DNA of 64,000 nt from NCBI GenBank assembly GCA_017506865.1, contig JAFCMP010000526.1, positions 310,001-374,000 of the forward strand, written 5' to 3'. Position 1 is the first letter of the stretch. The number at the start of each line of letters is the position of its first letter. The stretch is from Tribonema minus. Taxonomy: Eukaryota > Sar > Xanthophyceae > Tribonematales > Tribonemataceae. Below are positions 36,172-47,361 of the stretch, piece after piece. Position numbers and translations under genes: made by a program. Below the pieces are notes generated by a model, which saw only the letters and a list, made by a program, of their open reading frames with translations, was not told the origin of the DNA and made no database searches.

Positions 36172-39100
36172 ATGGCTTTACGACGCAAGCGCCCTCACTC
36201 TGCACTCGCCTCGACCGACGATGATCTGGAGGAGGGTGAGCTTCCCCCCACAGAAGAGGAGGCATCTGAGAGAGCTGAGAGGCGCAAAGACGCTGATCTG
36301 CAAATGCCCGCCGAGCGTCTGGCCATGCTTGTATGCAGCGGGCTGCTGCTCATGACGGACCACCTGGATGATGATGAGAGGCACCTTGTCATTGCCATTG
36401 ACGCAATCACCTCCCATGCCAGCGCGTACCACGAGAATGTGCTCACTAAGCTCTTGCAGGCTGGTGGAGGGCCCATGGCTCTGGTAGTGGGGCTTCCCGG
36501 CGGGATTGAGTTGTCCGGCGGCAGGCTTGGCATTCCTATACCGCTATTGCTGAGGTGAGCGCTACCCGAACTGACACCACGGCTGTCGTTACAAAACTTC
36601 CAACTGTGATTGCCGTACACGGTGTTTCTGCAGAGAGTATCATCATAATTAGCCAAAACCATTCCAAAAGCACGTTTTCAATCAGGTGCTAGACATGATT
36701 CAGCTAACCTCACCGACAAAGTTGGGTGATTGCAATGAATGTTCCTAGGCTTTCATGCCAATCAGTGGAGCTTGAGACCACCAAACTAAACGGTCTGTCG
36801 TTTTGCCATCGCGCAGTGTAGTAGCAGTTGCGGGTGCGCACGTATTTATGCAATGGCGCAGCTGAAACATCGGATACGCACAGTATGGCTTTCGCGAAGC
36901 AGTCCATACAACCAGAACTGCGCACGTCTCTAGTATCTTCAGCAGATGTAGTCATTCGTTTGCTCTCACACTTTTCCTGTATATTTGTGAATGTGTAATC
37001 TCTTTCCTCTTACACTTTTCAAGGCAATGATTTTGGAGTGGTACGCGGGGGCTGGACTCGGCAAGCGGCGCCAAGTGTCACTATTAGTACTCCTAAACCA
37101 GCCGTCTAGTCATGGCATGCCTGTCCGGGCTTTCGTACCGGTGCAGTCATACTTACCTACCAGGCACACCTGCCCCTCATTGTACTCTGACTCCTGGCAT
37201 TCAGCTGTCATATAACCATTGCAGCTCAAAACGGCAGCGGCCTTCATATTTACTGTACATTTTCAAATATTGTCAAGGTAATATTTCATTTGCAACAAGC
37301 ACTGTGCGTATCGGCATACCTGCGGCCACCCCTCCCCCCTTCCCCCCCGGGATGGGTCCCCTGCACGCTTTACTCCAACCCCCGTCATGATTTCTCGCCC
37401 GTTTTTGCATGAGCCTTTGATCATCTTCCCAATATTTGCGGTGCATCCAGCTTCTAACGCACTCAATGATCGTTGTGAAGTTGAACATGTACCTTATAAC
37501 CTTGCCACCGTGGCTATATCCTAAAAGCAAAGGTATCGAACAGAGCGTGCCGGAGCTCACTCGTGTGCGCTGCCGCAAGTTTGTTCACCCCATGATATTT
37601 ATAACTGCAGTCAGTTCACTGCATCACTGTAAATGTGTCAGCTCTTTGTACGAAGCGTCAATGTCAGTCACAACCCTGACGGCGTGCTGTGCATGGGGCC
37701 GCCTTACAGTAGCTGTGTCGCATGCAACGCTGCCTCGTGCTGGTGACTCTTGACGCTGGGGAATGGTGTTGGGGATCTCTACAGGTCACGTCAAGTTTGC
37801 TGGATTTCCACTGTAGGTTTCCTCTGTAGTGATGGCTGCACCGCTTGCCATCCCATTCAGCCCCCTCCCCCCCCTAATACTTTGCCAACTCTACACGAGA
37901 GTGTCAGTTGTGTTGTTAGGTTTCCTCTGTAGTGGTGGCTGCACTGCTTGCCATCCCATTCAGCCCCTCCCCCCCCCTTCCATTGTCATTCAGCTCTGGT
38001 GTCCCAACAACACAACTGACACTCTCATGTAGAGTTGGCAAAGTAATAGTTATGGCCTTTGCAACATTTTGCATAGCATTGCGGGCATATGACAGCGCTC
38101 ATCAAGAGCAGTGCTCAACTGGACCGTCAGCATGACATTGATTGGTATCACTGTTGCTGACTGTCCGTTCATGTTTGCTGTTGTCAATACACATACCATC
38201 ACCGTTTACCTTCCAATCTAATCTCCACAGCGGCTCCAGTAAACCGCCACCCAGTTTTGTGTGCTTCACTTCAACTTGCTGTTGAAGTCTGTTTCGCCCA
38301 ATGAGGCCACATCTTCGTATGCTTGCCTACCCATGGCCAAGTGCTGAGCGCTGACCCAGCACACTTTTGACCATTTGGACCATCATCTTCAGGCACGATG
38401 GCATGCATCAAGTTCACCATCTTGTTGCAGTGGCAGCACTGCTCTCACGCCAGTGTCCATGCACCACTGATGATGGCGTTGTCATCAGGCGTGTGATATT
38501 GCTCTACCTGGCACAGTAGCTGATGCAGTCGGCGGTTCCCCTCCTGTATTATGGCTGGGTGCGGTGTGTGCAGGGTGGAGCGTCTGTTGAACTTGAAGAA
38601 GATGGACTCGTGGACTGCCACCGACAACCGCCTGAGGTCTGTTCAGGGCGAGTCGGCTGAGCTGCTTGAACTGCTCGGACGTTCCACCATCATGGGCTTG
38701 CTGTTCAGCACAACGTGCGAGCTAGAGGTATGGGCCGCATCACATATCATCAGTACGGTAACTGAACCTGTTTGTGGCTTGCTTGACAGCATACACGGTA
38801 TGTGTATCGTGGAAAGCAACATTGTATAGGTCATGAATTGTCACTCACGTTGTACTGTAGGTCCCCCTACAGCATCAACCTTGCGACTGTGGACGTTTCA
38901 CTCGGGAGTATTTCGTGTGTGTGATCACCGTGAAGTTGAAGCATGTCAACTAAAGTTCACCCCATTACCAATGGCGTGAAGCGTGCACAGCGCAGCGGAT
39001 TCAGGTTTGCGACAGTGTAAGAGCGCTGCCAGGCGTGCAAGCGGGGGTAGGTACTGAGCACTGTCATGCCCTAGCCCTAGGGTTGCATCAGTGCTCAGCC

Positions 39101-42100
39101 AGTCAACATGGGTCGTGTGGCGCACGCGCGTCATGGCGTAGCGCCCCTCCCCTGCGCGTTCCAGGTAGCTGCTGAGCACTGTCGCCATTCAATAAGTCAT
39201 GGCGACTCTCTCACTCTGGGGGCTGCGTTGAGCGCTGAGGTTGATGGCTGTCCATTGCTGAGCGCTGCCCCGTTTTGCTGAGTGCCGCCCCTTTCTGAAT
39301 GCGCTACCCCTTCCTGAGCGCAGCTCCTGAGCACTGCCTCAGCCTTCAGCCGCAGTTGTGGTGGAATGGTTGTGGTCGATCAGCGCCATCAGGCGGGTGT
39401 GACAGCGTTCGGCAGGGACGCTGACTTCCTGCTCATCATCACATCATGTCGAGCTGTAAGCATTGTCCCAATGGAACTAACGGTTAAACCCTTACTCTGA
39501 CCCTAGCCTTTGCATGCCAACGCAATTGCGGTGGCGGCAGATGTCAGCTGATGCTCACTGTGCGCTGTGTTCACTCAAACGTGTTTGCAGGCTTCTGCCA
39601 CATAGCTCTCTGCAGCAGGCGCTCAAATCGCGTCCTCTGACCAATGCCTACATAAATCTCACTCCACGACATGCATGTAGTCTTGTTGGCAGTGAGGGCG
39701 GCAGCCCCGTGCGCCGTTCACTTCAACTTCTTGTGCAGCGGACGCTCAGCGCTGCACACACCTCCCGCACATTGCTCGCCAAAAACTGCTCACAAACCTT
39801 AAAAGGTTCCTTTTTCTCTCGTTTCTCCACGCGCAGCCCTGCCACTCACTTGCAGCTTACGATCCACGATACGATACGCCTCTGATGCACGTTCCGTACT
39901 TTTGCAGCCTAGACTAGTCCACCACGATACTCCACGGACAGCAAGTGATGCTCACAGACCTCGGAGTCAAGACTCGCAGTGTCCTGCGAGCGTCAGAAGT
40001 AAGACTGCTCCACCAACACACAGTCCATACTCGAACCGCTGCCACCGTTGCTTTCTGACGACCGTTCATGCACCATTCCGTTTCTCTCTGAAGACCGTTC
40101 ATTCCCCCTCTGCGTGCCGTTCTCCCCCCCCCCTCCTTCCACAGGGCCTCATGTCGCGCCTGACAGGCGGCGCCGCTGTCGTCGCGGCCATCGCGCAGGC
40201 GCACAGAATCCTCTGCGGCGCGGCTCAGTTCCTCAAGTTCGGCGCGGGACTCGGCGTGCGCGCGGCGTGCGCGTGTGCGCGCCGCAGCTGCGCGCCATCA
40301 TCGAGGCGCTGTCCGAGGAGCTCGAGCCCAGCGGCAGCGGCAGCAGCGGCGGCGGCGGCAGCGGCGGCCTCTTGGAGGAAGACACCAAGGTGGTGGGCAA
40401 GGCATTCACGCAGCTCGACGAGATGGTGCGCGTGCTCGAGGGCTGGGACCAGAGGCGGCGCGAGTTCCGCTGCGTCGCCAAGGTCAAGTCTGGGTGAGTC
40501 ATAGAGTCTATGAGTATGTGAGGGTTGGAGGAGATACTGCGCGTGCTAGAGGGCTAGAACCAGTGGCAGCCCGAGTTCCGCTGCGTCGGCAAGGTCAAGT
40601 CTGAGTGAGTCATTGAGTAACCGAGTTTGTGAGGTTTGGATGCCATGTTGCACGCGCGAGAGGGCTGGGAGGGACCAGAGGCAGCCCGAGTTCCGCTGCG
40701 TCGTCAACTTCAAGTCTGGGTGAGTCATCAGGTAACCAAGTATTTCAAAGGTTTTGAGGGTGGTGGAGGGTTGGGAGCAGAGTTCCGCTGCGCCACCAAA
40801 GGCAAGTCTGGGCGAGTCATAGAGTAATAGGGTAGGCAAGTAGGTAAGGCTTCAGGCATTGGTGCTGCGCGGTGAGTACATCGGTACAGAGTAGATGAGT
40901 AAGTCAGTAACTGCACAGATTACGTGTGTAACTGAGTACTCGCCGTGAGCGTACCGTTGCCGTGAGCTGGACACGGGGGCGAAGCCAGCCGAACAACTGG
41001 TCTGTTGAGGTTGTTCAAAAGTCAAAGTTCTGGTGCTTGCTAAGGTATACTCATTTCAGCAGTTTGTGAACTGCTTTGCAGTCTTCAAACATGGCTGCAA
41101 TCACAGTCCATGTGTATACGCGTCAAATGTGTGTTGAAGTAGACAGAGTGCAATGCGCCAGGCGAAAGCTTCAATGCATGTACAGTACCTCAGAATATGC
41201 ATGTCTGTCACACCCACGCGGTGACCTGCCCAACCCCACTTGTCCCTTAAACCCTAACCTCACCCTAACCCTAATCCCAGCCCTAATTTCAGCCCTTGCC
41301 CTAACCCGAACCCTCCACCCCCCTCGCCCCTCCCCCCCTACACGTGCAGCGAGGACATCGCCCTGACCGAACTGCTACGCCGCCTACTCGACGACACGCA
41401 CCAGAAGTGGAAGCCCGTTATCCGCGTCACCACGGTCGTAGTGCCCACCGCGGCGCCTGCCGCCGCTGCCGCCACACCTGCAGCGGCGGCAGCGGTTCCT
41501 GCGGCTGCCGCCCCCCCCGCGTGGCCCCCCACCGCCCCCCCCCTCCTTACGCTCCCTCCCCTGCCCCCCTTCATCCGAGTCATCAACGTGCCGCAGGCGC
41601 AGCCTTCGCAGGCAGCAGCGCAGCAGCAGGCATCGCCGCCGCCGCCGCCGTTTGCGCACCTGCTGCCGCCCCCCATGCTGCCGCCGCGCATCGCGGTCAG
41701 CGGCCTGCTCACAGCGCGCCAGCTGCTGCCAGGGCAGCTCGCGCCGCCGCCGTTTCTGCAGCTGCTGGTCATTCCTCCAGTGCACGCTGCGGCGACGGCG
41801 GCGGCGCTGCAGGCCCGGGCGGCGGCGGCGGCGGCAGCAGCGGCAGCGGTCAAGCCGGAGTCCAAGGCGGAGGTTGTCAAGGTGGAGGAGGAGACACCGA
41901 TGCTCAAGTTCAAGCCGTTTGTGCTGCACGCGCCGACGCCGCAGGTGAAGCAGCAGCAGGTGCTCGCTGCGGCGGCAGCGCTGCAGCCCAAGCTCGAGTC
42001 GCCCTTCATGGCACCCCCTTCACAGGCCCCTACTCAGCCCTCTGCTCAGCCCTCAGCTCAACCCTCTGCGCAGCCCATCACTCCACCCCCCGCAGTGCCG

Positions 42101-43917
42101 CCCTCTGCTGTGCAACCCCCCTCCCCTGCGCACTCCCCTGCGCACTCCCCCGCGCACTCCCCTGCGCACTCCTCTCCGCGCAGAGTCGGCAGCAGCGACA
42201 GCGACAACGACATGGAGGTGGATCGCGACGCGAAGTCTGCTCATTTCGCCGATGCTGATCGGAGCGCTGACTCGCGCGAGAACGGTCTCGAGATCGTCGA
42301 AGACGAGGGCGCGCCGCCGTCGCTCGCCGCCACGCAGTCGGCAGCGGCGGCGGCAGCGGCGACGGCGGCGGCGGCGGCGGCGCGGCGCAGGAGGCTGCCA
42401 CGCTTCCGTGCGCGCACCACCATCGTGTTGATCGAGGCAAACGGCACGCCTAACGACGTGGTCGCGGCGGAGAAGCGGCTGGAGGAGCTCAAGCTCGGCT
42501 CAAACGAGCTGGCGAGCTGCGCTGCTGCGGATGGCGGTGGCGGCGGCGGCGGCGGCGGCGGCACGGACAAGGACTGGGAGATCTCCGCGGAGCAGCGCGC
42601 GGCGGGCGCGTGCGGCGAGCACCGCTTCCGCTACCGCAACGTCACCGCTCCGGGATGCACGCTGTGCGAGCTCACGCACATGCGCATCTGCAGCGCGTGC
42701 TCGCGGTGCGTGCGCTGCTACCACGAGGAGCGGTTCGGCCCGGTGTGCGATGCTGCGTGTGAAGAGGGTGGCCGCTGGAGCCCGCCCACGGACGCCAGCA
42801 GCAGCGCTGCGAAGGGGAAGGCAAAGGGGGATGGCGATAGCAGCGGCAAGGGGCACGGCATACTGCGCAAGCCCAAGCCGGAGATTGCTGGGGATGCGTG
42901 GCGGCCGGGCGGCAAGAGAGATACTGGCGGCGGCGGCGGCGGCAATGACGGCGGCAGCGGCGGCGGCAATGACGGCAGCAGCGGCGGCGGCGCGGCGGGA
43001 GCGCCGAAGCTGCACATGCTGCAGGGGCGCGTCGATCGCGCCATCTACGCGGCCTTCACGTCGGATGGCAAGGAGGAGAGCTTCGCGGCGCTACTCGCGC
43101 TGCTGCGGCACAGCGGCCTGTACAACTACCGCCGCCAGACGGGCGAGACGGCGCTGCACGCGGCGGCGTACCACGGCGCGCTGCGGGCGGCGCGCGCGAT
43201 GCTCAACGGCGGTGCGGAGGCGGACGCCTCTGACTCGCACGGCAACACGCCGCTTGATCTCGCACGGCAGCGCATGCAAGTGGACATGGTGGAGATGCTG
43301 GAGCGCAGGCTCAACAGCCGCAGCAGCGGCGGCGGCGCCCGCACATCGCCGCCGCCGCCGCAGCAGCAGCAGCAGCAGCAGCAGCAGCCACAGCAGCAGC
43401 AGCCGCAGCAGCAGCAGCAGCAGCAGCAGCAGTTCATTGACTTCGCCAAGCTGCCGCCGCCACGCCCAACGCTGCCGCCGCCGCCGCCCAACTTCTTAGT
43501 GGCGATAGGAGCCCCCCGTGGCCCCCCGGCGCCTGCGGATGGTGTGCAGCCTGCGACACAGCTGGGGGTTCAAACGGGTCCTCAAGTTCAAGGTGTCGGC
43601 GGCTGGCCTCAGCAGCAGCAGCAGCAGCAGCAGCAGCACCAGCAGCAGCAGCTGCTGCAGCCACCTGTGCTTGTTCGCAGCACGTCATCGGAACCGGTGG
43701 AGTGGGCCAGCAGCAGGGCCAGTCCTTCTCTTGACTTGCAGCAGCAGCAGCAGCAGCAGGGTGTTGTACCGCAGTCACCGCCTCTTATGCAGGCTGCGCA
43801 GGCGCCTGTGCCGCAGCCGCAGCCACGCAATGGCGGGCCACATGGCGTATTGGTGGCATCGCCGCCACCGCTGCAGGCCGGGTTTATGGCATCCGCACAT
43901 AAGAGTGCGACGACGCC

Positions 43918-43953
<36 letters not shown>

Positions 43954-44122
43954 GCCCCAGCAGCAGTGGCCGGCGCCTCAGCCGCACCAGCCGCCTCAGC
44001 AGCAGCAGCAGCAGCACCATCCGCCTCAGCAGCAGCAGCCGTTTGAGCCACCCCCGCTGCAGCAGCTGACTGCGTCGCACCAGCAGCAGCTGTGGTTGGC
44101 GCAGCAGCAGCAGCGGATTGAA

Positions 44123-44154
<32 letters not shown>

Positions 44155-46145
44155 GCAGCAGGGGCGGGAGAACGGCGTGCATATGCCAGCAGGAGAGATC
44201 GCAGGCGCGATGCCGCAGCAGCAACAGCTGCCGCCGCAGCAGCACGTTGGGCGGCGCCGCAGCGGCACAGGCATTGGCTCGCTGGCGGCATTCTCGTCCA
44301 TGCCGCCGCAGCAGCCCATACAGCAGCAGCAGCAGCAGGGGATGATTGATACTGGCGCGTTTACACAGCGAGCCCCACAGCAGCAGCAGCAGCAGCAGCA
44401 GGTGCAGCAGCAGCGCTCGAATGGTATGCAGCCCGCGATGCCGGGCGGCGGCAGCGGCGCTGGCAGTGCCAGAAGCGCAGGCGGCAGCGGTGTCATTTGG
44501 GCAGGCCTGAAGAAGAGCTTCAGCGGCGCTGGCAGCAGCGACGGCAGCCTTGCCGGCACGAGCGATGGCGGCTGCGGCGGTGCGCGCGGTGAAGGCACAG
44601 ATGACAAGCTCTGGAGAAGCGATTTTGGCCACGAACCGGGCCGCAGCGGCGGCAGCGGCGCTGACATGAATGGCGGCGGCGGTGCTGGCGGCAACAGCGG
44701 CGGCAGCCGCGGCGGCTCTAGCGGTCGGCGCAGCGAAGGCCCTGTGGCGGGTGGCGAAAATGGCAATGGCGGCGGTAGCTGGCGCGGGGGCGGCCCGGGG
44801 TGGCTGGAGCGCGGCAGCAGCGATGGCGTAGAGCGCACAGCTGCTGACATGCACATGAGGTAGGCAGTGCATGCAGAGACGGCGCGCTCATTGATTGTGC
44901 ATGAAGGCTGCAGTGTGAGCCCATGCGTCCATGCTTGTACGTGCATTGGGTGACGGCGCTTGTGGAACTTCATGCATATCTATGGTCGGTCTCTCCTTGC
45001 ATGCTATACGTACACTGCAAGCACTTCAGAGTATGTTTGCATTACTGTGCATTCCTGCCAGTACCTTCCATGATGCTTTGAATTAACAGCAAGCCACCTC
45101 CTACTCCCTCTCTTGTCTGCATCGGCTCAACCCCCCGCCCTCCCCTACTCATGGCAGCAGAGGCGGCTTCACTGATGGCGATAGCAACTCTCACTGGCGT
45201 GAGCACGACCGTGGCAGCGGCGAACCGGACGGCGTGTTGGAGGCCCCGGAGGATGACTGGATCAAAGGCGGGGGCGGCATGAATAGGGGTGCCCCTGGGG
45301 GCATTGGCCACGGAGGCGGCGGCGGCGGCAGCGGCGCGCGTAGCACCGCTGACCCCCGCCGCGCTAGAGCCGGTGTCAGCGCTACTGCTGCTGCGGGTGG
45401 CGGCGGCGGCGGCGGCGGCGCTGTTGCCAGCGCACTGCACGGCGATCCACCATTCATGGAGCACGGTCACAGCGGCAGTGCACGCAGCGGCAGCCGCGCC
45501 GCGTTCGACCAGCGTGACCCTGAGTGGGATGCGCGGCCCGGCGGCAGCCCTGGCGACGGCAGCGACGGAGGCGCGCGCACTCTGGCCGGTGACGAGCGCG
45601 CGTGGACAGAGCGCGCCATCATCGGCGGCAGCAGCAGCAGGGCGCAGCGCGAATTCTCTCAGCGCGACATGGCTCAGCACGAGCTTGCGTGGGCAGAGTA
45701 CGGCCACGGCGCTTGGCAGGAACGCCCCGCAGCGCACGAAGGTAGCTTTGTTGATGACAACTGGGACGAACGCAGCGGCGGCGGCGGCGGCGGCGGCGCA
45801 GTGGCCGTCGAGCGCGGCGATCTCAGCTGGCCTGAGCACGGTGGCGGCAGCGAAAGCTACGGCGGAGATAGCTATGGCGGCGAAGGCTACGGCGGTGATA
45901 GCTATGATGGCGATGGCTGTGGTGGCAATGGCTATGGCGGCGGCGGCAGCGATAGCTATGGCGGCGACGATGGCTACCCACAGCAGCAGATGCTTGACTG
46001 GGGCATTAAGGGCAATCTGGGTAGGGGCGGGGGCAGTTGTACCAGGGGCAGAGGCGGTAAGGGCGATCCTAGGTCTGGAGGGTTGAAGGGCAAGGGCAAG
46101 AAGGGCAAGGGCGGCGGGTGGGCAGTCGTCAACAGTGCCGGGTGA
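36172..46145 (+). CDS. Gene E: poly-Gln, ankyrin-repeat, Cys-rich protein (right copy)
   Basis: Exons are 36172-36554, 38574-38727, 40145-40493, 41350-44859 and 45158-46145, all GT-AG. Phases agree at every junction except exon 3 to 4. The architecture is as in gene D: MALRRKRPHSAL N-terminus, helical region, Pro/Ala-rich part, Cys/His cluster near 42609-42735, two ankyrin repeats near 43130-43285, poly-Gln tracts (43362-43432, 43613-43650, 43739-43759, 43920-43951, 44124-44160, 44380-44402) and a Gly-rich tail ending near a GKGKKGKGGGWAVVNSAG segment. An 11 bp tandem duplication (CGGCGTGCGCG twice, about 40251-40272) shifts the frame inside exon 3. Without it exon 3 would have the required phase. 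The apparent TAG at 44861 is not the terminator: AG/GTAGGC is a donor, and exon 5 continues in phase. Confidence 0.75.
36555..38573. other. Intron 1 of gene E
   Basis: A 2 kb intron mirrored by intron 1 of gene D. It holds the right-arm-specific tandem and hairpin repeat at 37805-38048 and no gene. Confidence 0.55.
37805..38048. repeat. Tandem duplication plus 42 bp inverted repeat
   Basis: A ~117 bp unit starting TAGGTTTCCTCTGTAGTG occurs at about 37815 and again near 37917. The segment 37880-37921 (ending TCAGTTGTGTTGTT) recurs inverted at 38005-38048 (starting AACAACACAACTGA), giving a hairpin with a ~83 bp loop. The left arm has only one copy of this region, so both changes came after the palindrome formed. 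Confidence 0.8.
39225..39345 (+). repeat. Array of TGAGCGCTG-type words
   Basis: Words of the form TGAGCGCTG, TGAGTGCCG and TGAGCACTG are spaced 15-30 bp apart in intron 2 of gene E. This is the mirrored counterpart of the 30285-30440 array. Confidence 0.7.
40494..41349 (+). repeat. Intron 3 of E with three ghost copies of the exon 3 end
   Basis: After the donor at 40494 the exon 3 tail recurs three times in decayed form (about 40520-40610, 40630-40735 and 40755-40825). Each includes a GAGTTCCGCTGCG core and a CAAGTCTG end followed by a donor-like GTGAGTCAT, AGTGAGTCAT or GCGAGTCAT. CCCTAACCCTAA telomere-type units occur at 41255-41310. Confidence 0.75.
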
Positions 46146-47361
46146 TCGCACATTTAGCGGTGGCGGCAACACTTTCTAGTACCAGCGTCAGACAGCCGAG
46201 AGGATACCACGACAACCACTGCGCTGCTTTGGCTGCCCTCAGTGACGCTGAGTTCTGGTGGCGGCGGCAGCAGTGGCGGCGGCACCGCGCGTTCGAACGT
46301 AACCATACACATACTCTCTGCCCTGATGCCATGCGCTGCTGTGCACCATCATAGAGCACAGCGGCGGCTGATACAACCGCTCTGACTGCATTTCGCCAAC
46401 ACACTAGAGCGTCGCACGTCAACCTGGCTTGCCCCTTTGCGGCGGCGCAATGCGCACAGCCGGCGTGGACGACTATGGTGTTCAACGCGATGTGCTGCCT
46501 GTGTAGTAGCACCCAGCGCTTACGGCGTCAGTCGAGTGAGTGAGTGCCCGCAGCGGGCAGGTACATATTCGGCCCATCATAATTGCATCTAGAGCACCGC
46601 CAGCCTCGGGAGTCGTGGTTGCCTGGCCTCTGCGGCGTGGCGGTACTGAATGCAACGCAGGACTCAGAAGTTGTGCCCAGTGCTCAATGGCAATGCAATG
46701 GACATCATGCAGGCACACCTTGGACTGTGATTGTACTTTATTTTCATTCTGTGATGGTACTCTGCAAGCCGGGCCGAAAAAAATACATGTACAACACCAA
46801 AGATCAGGCCTACAAGTGACTTTTCACAAAGTTGGCGTACAGAATGATTCAAATAAGTGCAATGTACCATAATTCTTGTAAATGAATACGTAGACATTGT
46901 ATACGCCTTAATAGGTGTGATTGGGAGTATGGATTTTGCATCCCTAATGAGTACCTACTACCCCCGTAGCAAAAAACCATCGGCTTTACCCAGCCAACCA
47001 CTACACCTAGAGGGGAAAAGATGTGCAAGTGGAAGTGCGCACGCAGGGGTACGTATACATACACCTGCTGTGAGGTTAACCGCATATATATAGCTGTACA
47101 AGCACTTGCCAGCTGGTGGGCCATGCACCTAGCGTGTCACAGCGCACAAGGACGAGCCTATGTTCACAACAAATAGCACTCAACAGCCATGTCCTGGAGA
47201 CCAGGTATAGGCAGAGTTGAAAAGAATTAAAAAAAAAAAACACAAAACTGTGCATTGAAAAATATACCGCGCTCAGAAACAACATCAGTGCTACTGCAAC
47301 ACATTCAGTGCAGCTCCATCGACCCAGTGGTGTGGTGCCAACGAAGCAACGCTATCATATA
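46146..47361. other. Palindrome end and intergenic DNA
   Basis: The first ~590 bp mirror the left-arm flank (22846-23437). From about 46740 the sequence is unique, AT-richer and without a recognisable gene. Genes E and TRDMT1 converge here, so it should hold both 3' ends. Confidence 0.55.

Larger units (their letters stand above)
36021..46738 (+). repeat. Right arm of a ~24 kb imperfect palindrome
   Basis: This is the inverted counterpart of 22846-35569. Coding exons are highly similar. Introns align with many substitutions, insertions and repeat-length changes, so the duplication is not recent, or conversion acts mainly on exons. Homology fades near 46738, after GATTGTACT. Confidence 0.88.

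Noticed and set aside
44858..44863. TAG as the end of a 1,140-residue ankyrin/poly-Gln protein, with a separate Gly-rich gene downstream
   Set aside because: The sequence is a good donor (AG/GTAGGC). A phase-matched acceptor at 45158 continues in the Gly-rich frame, and the left arm shows the same structure at 24843/24557.
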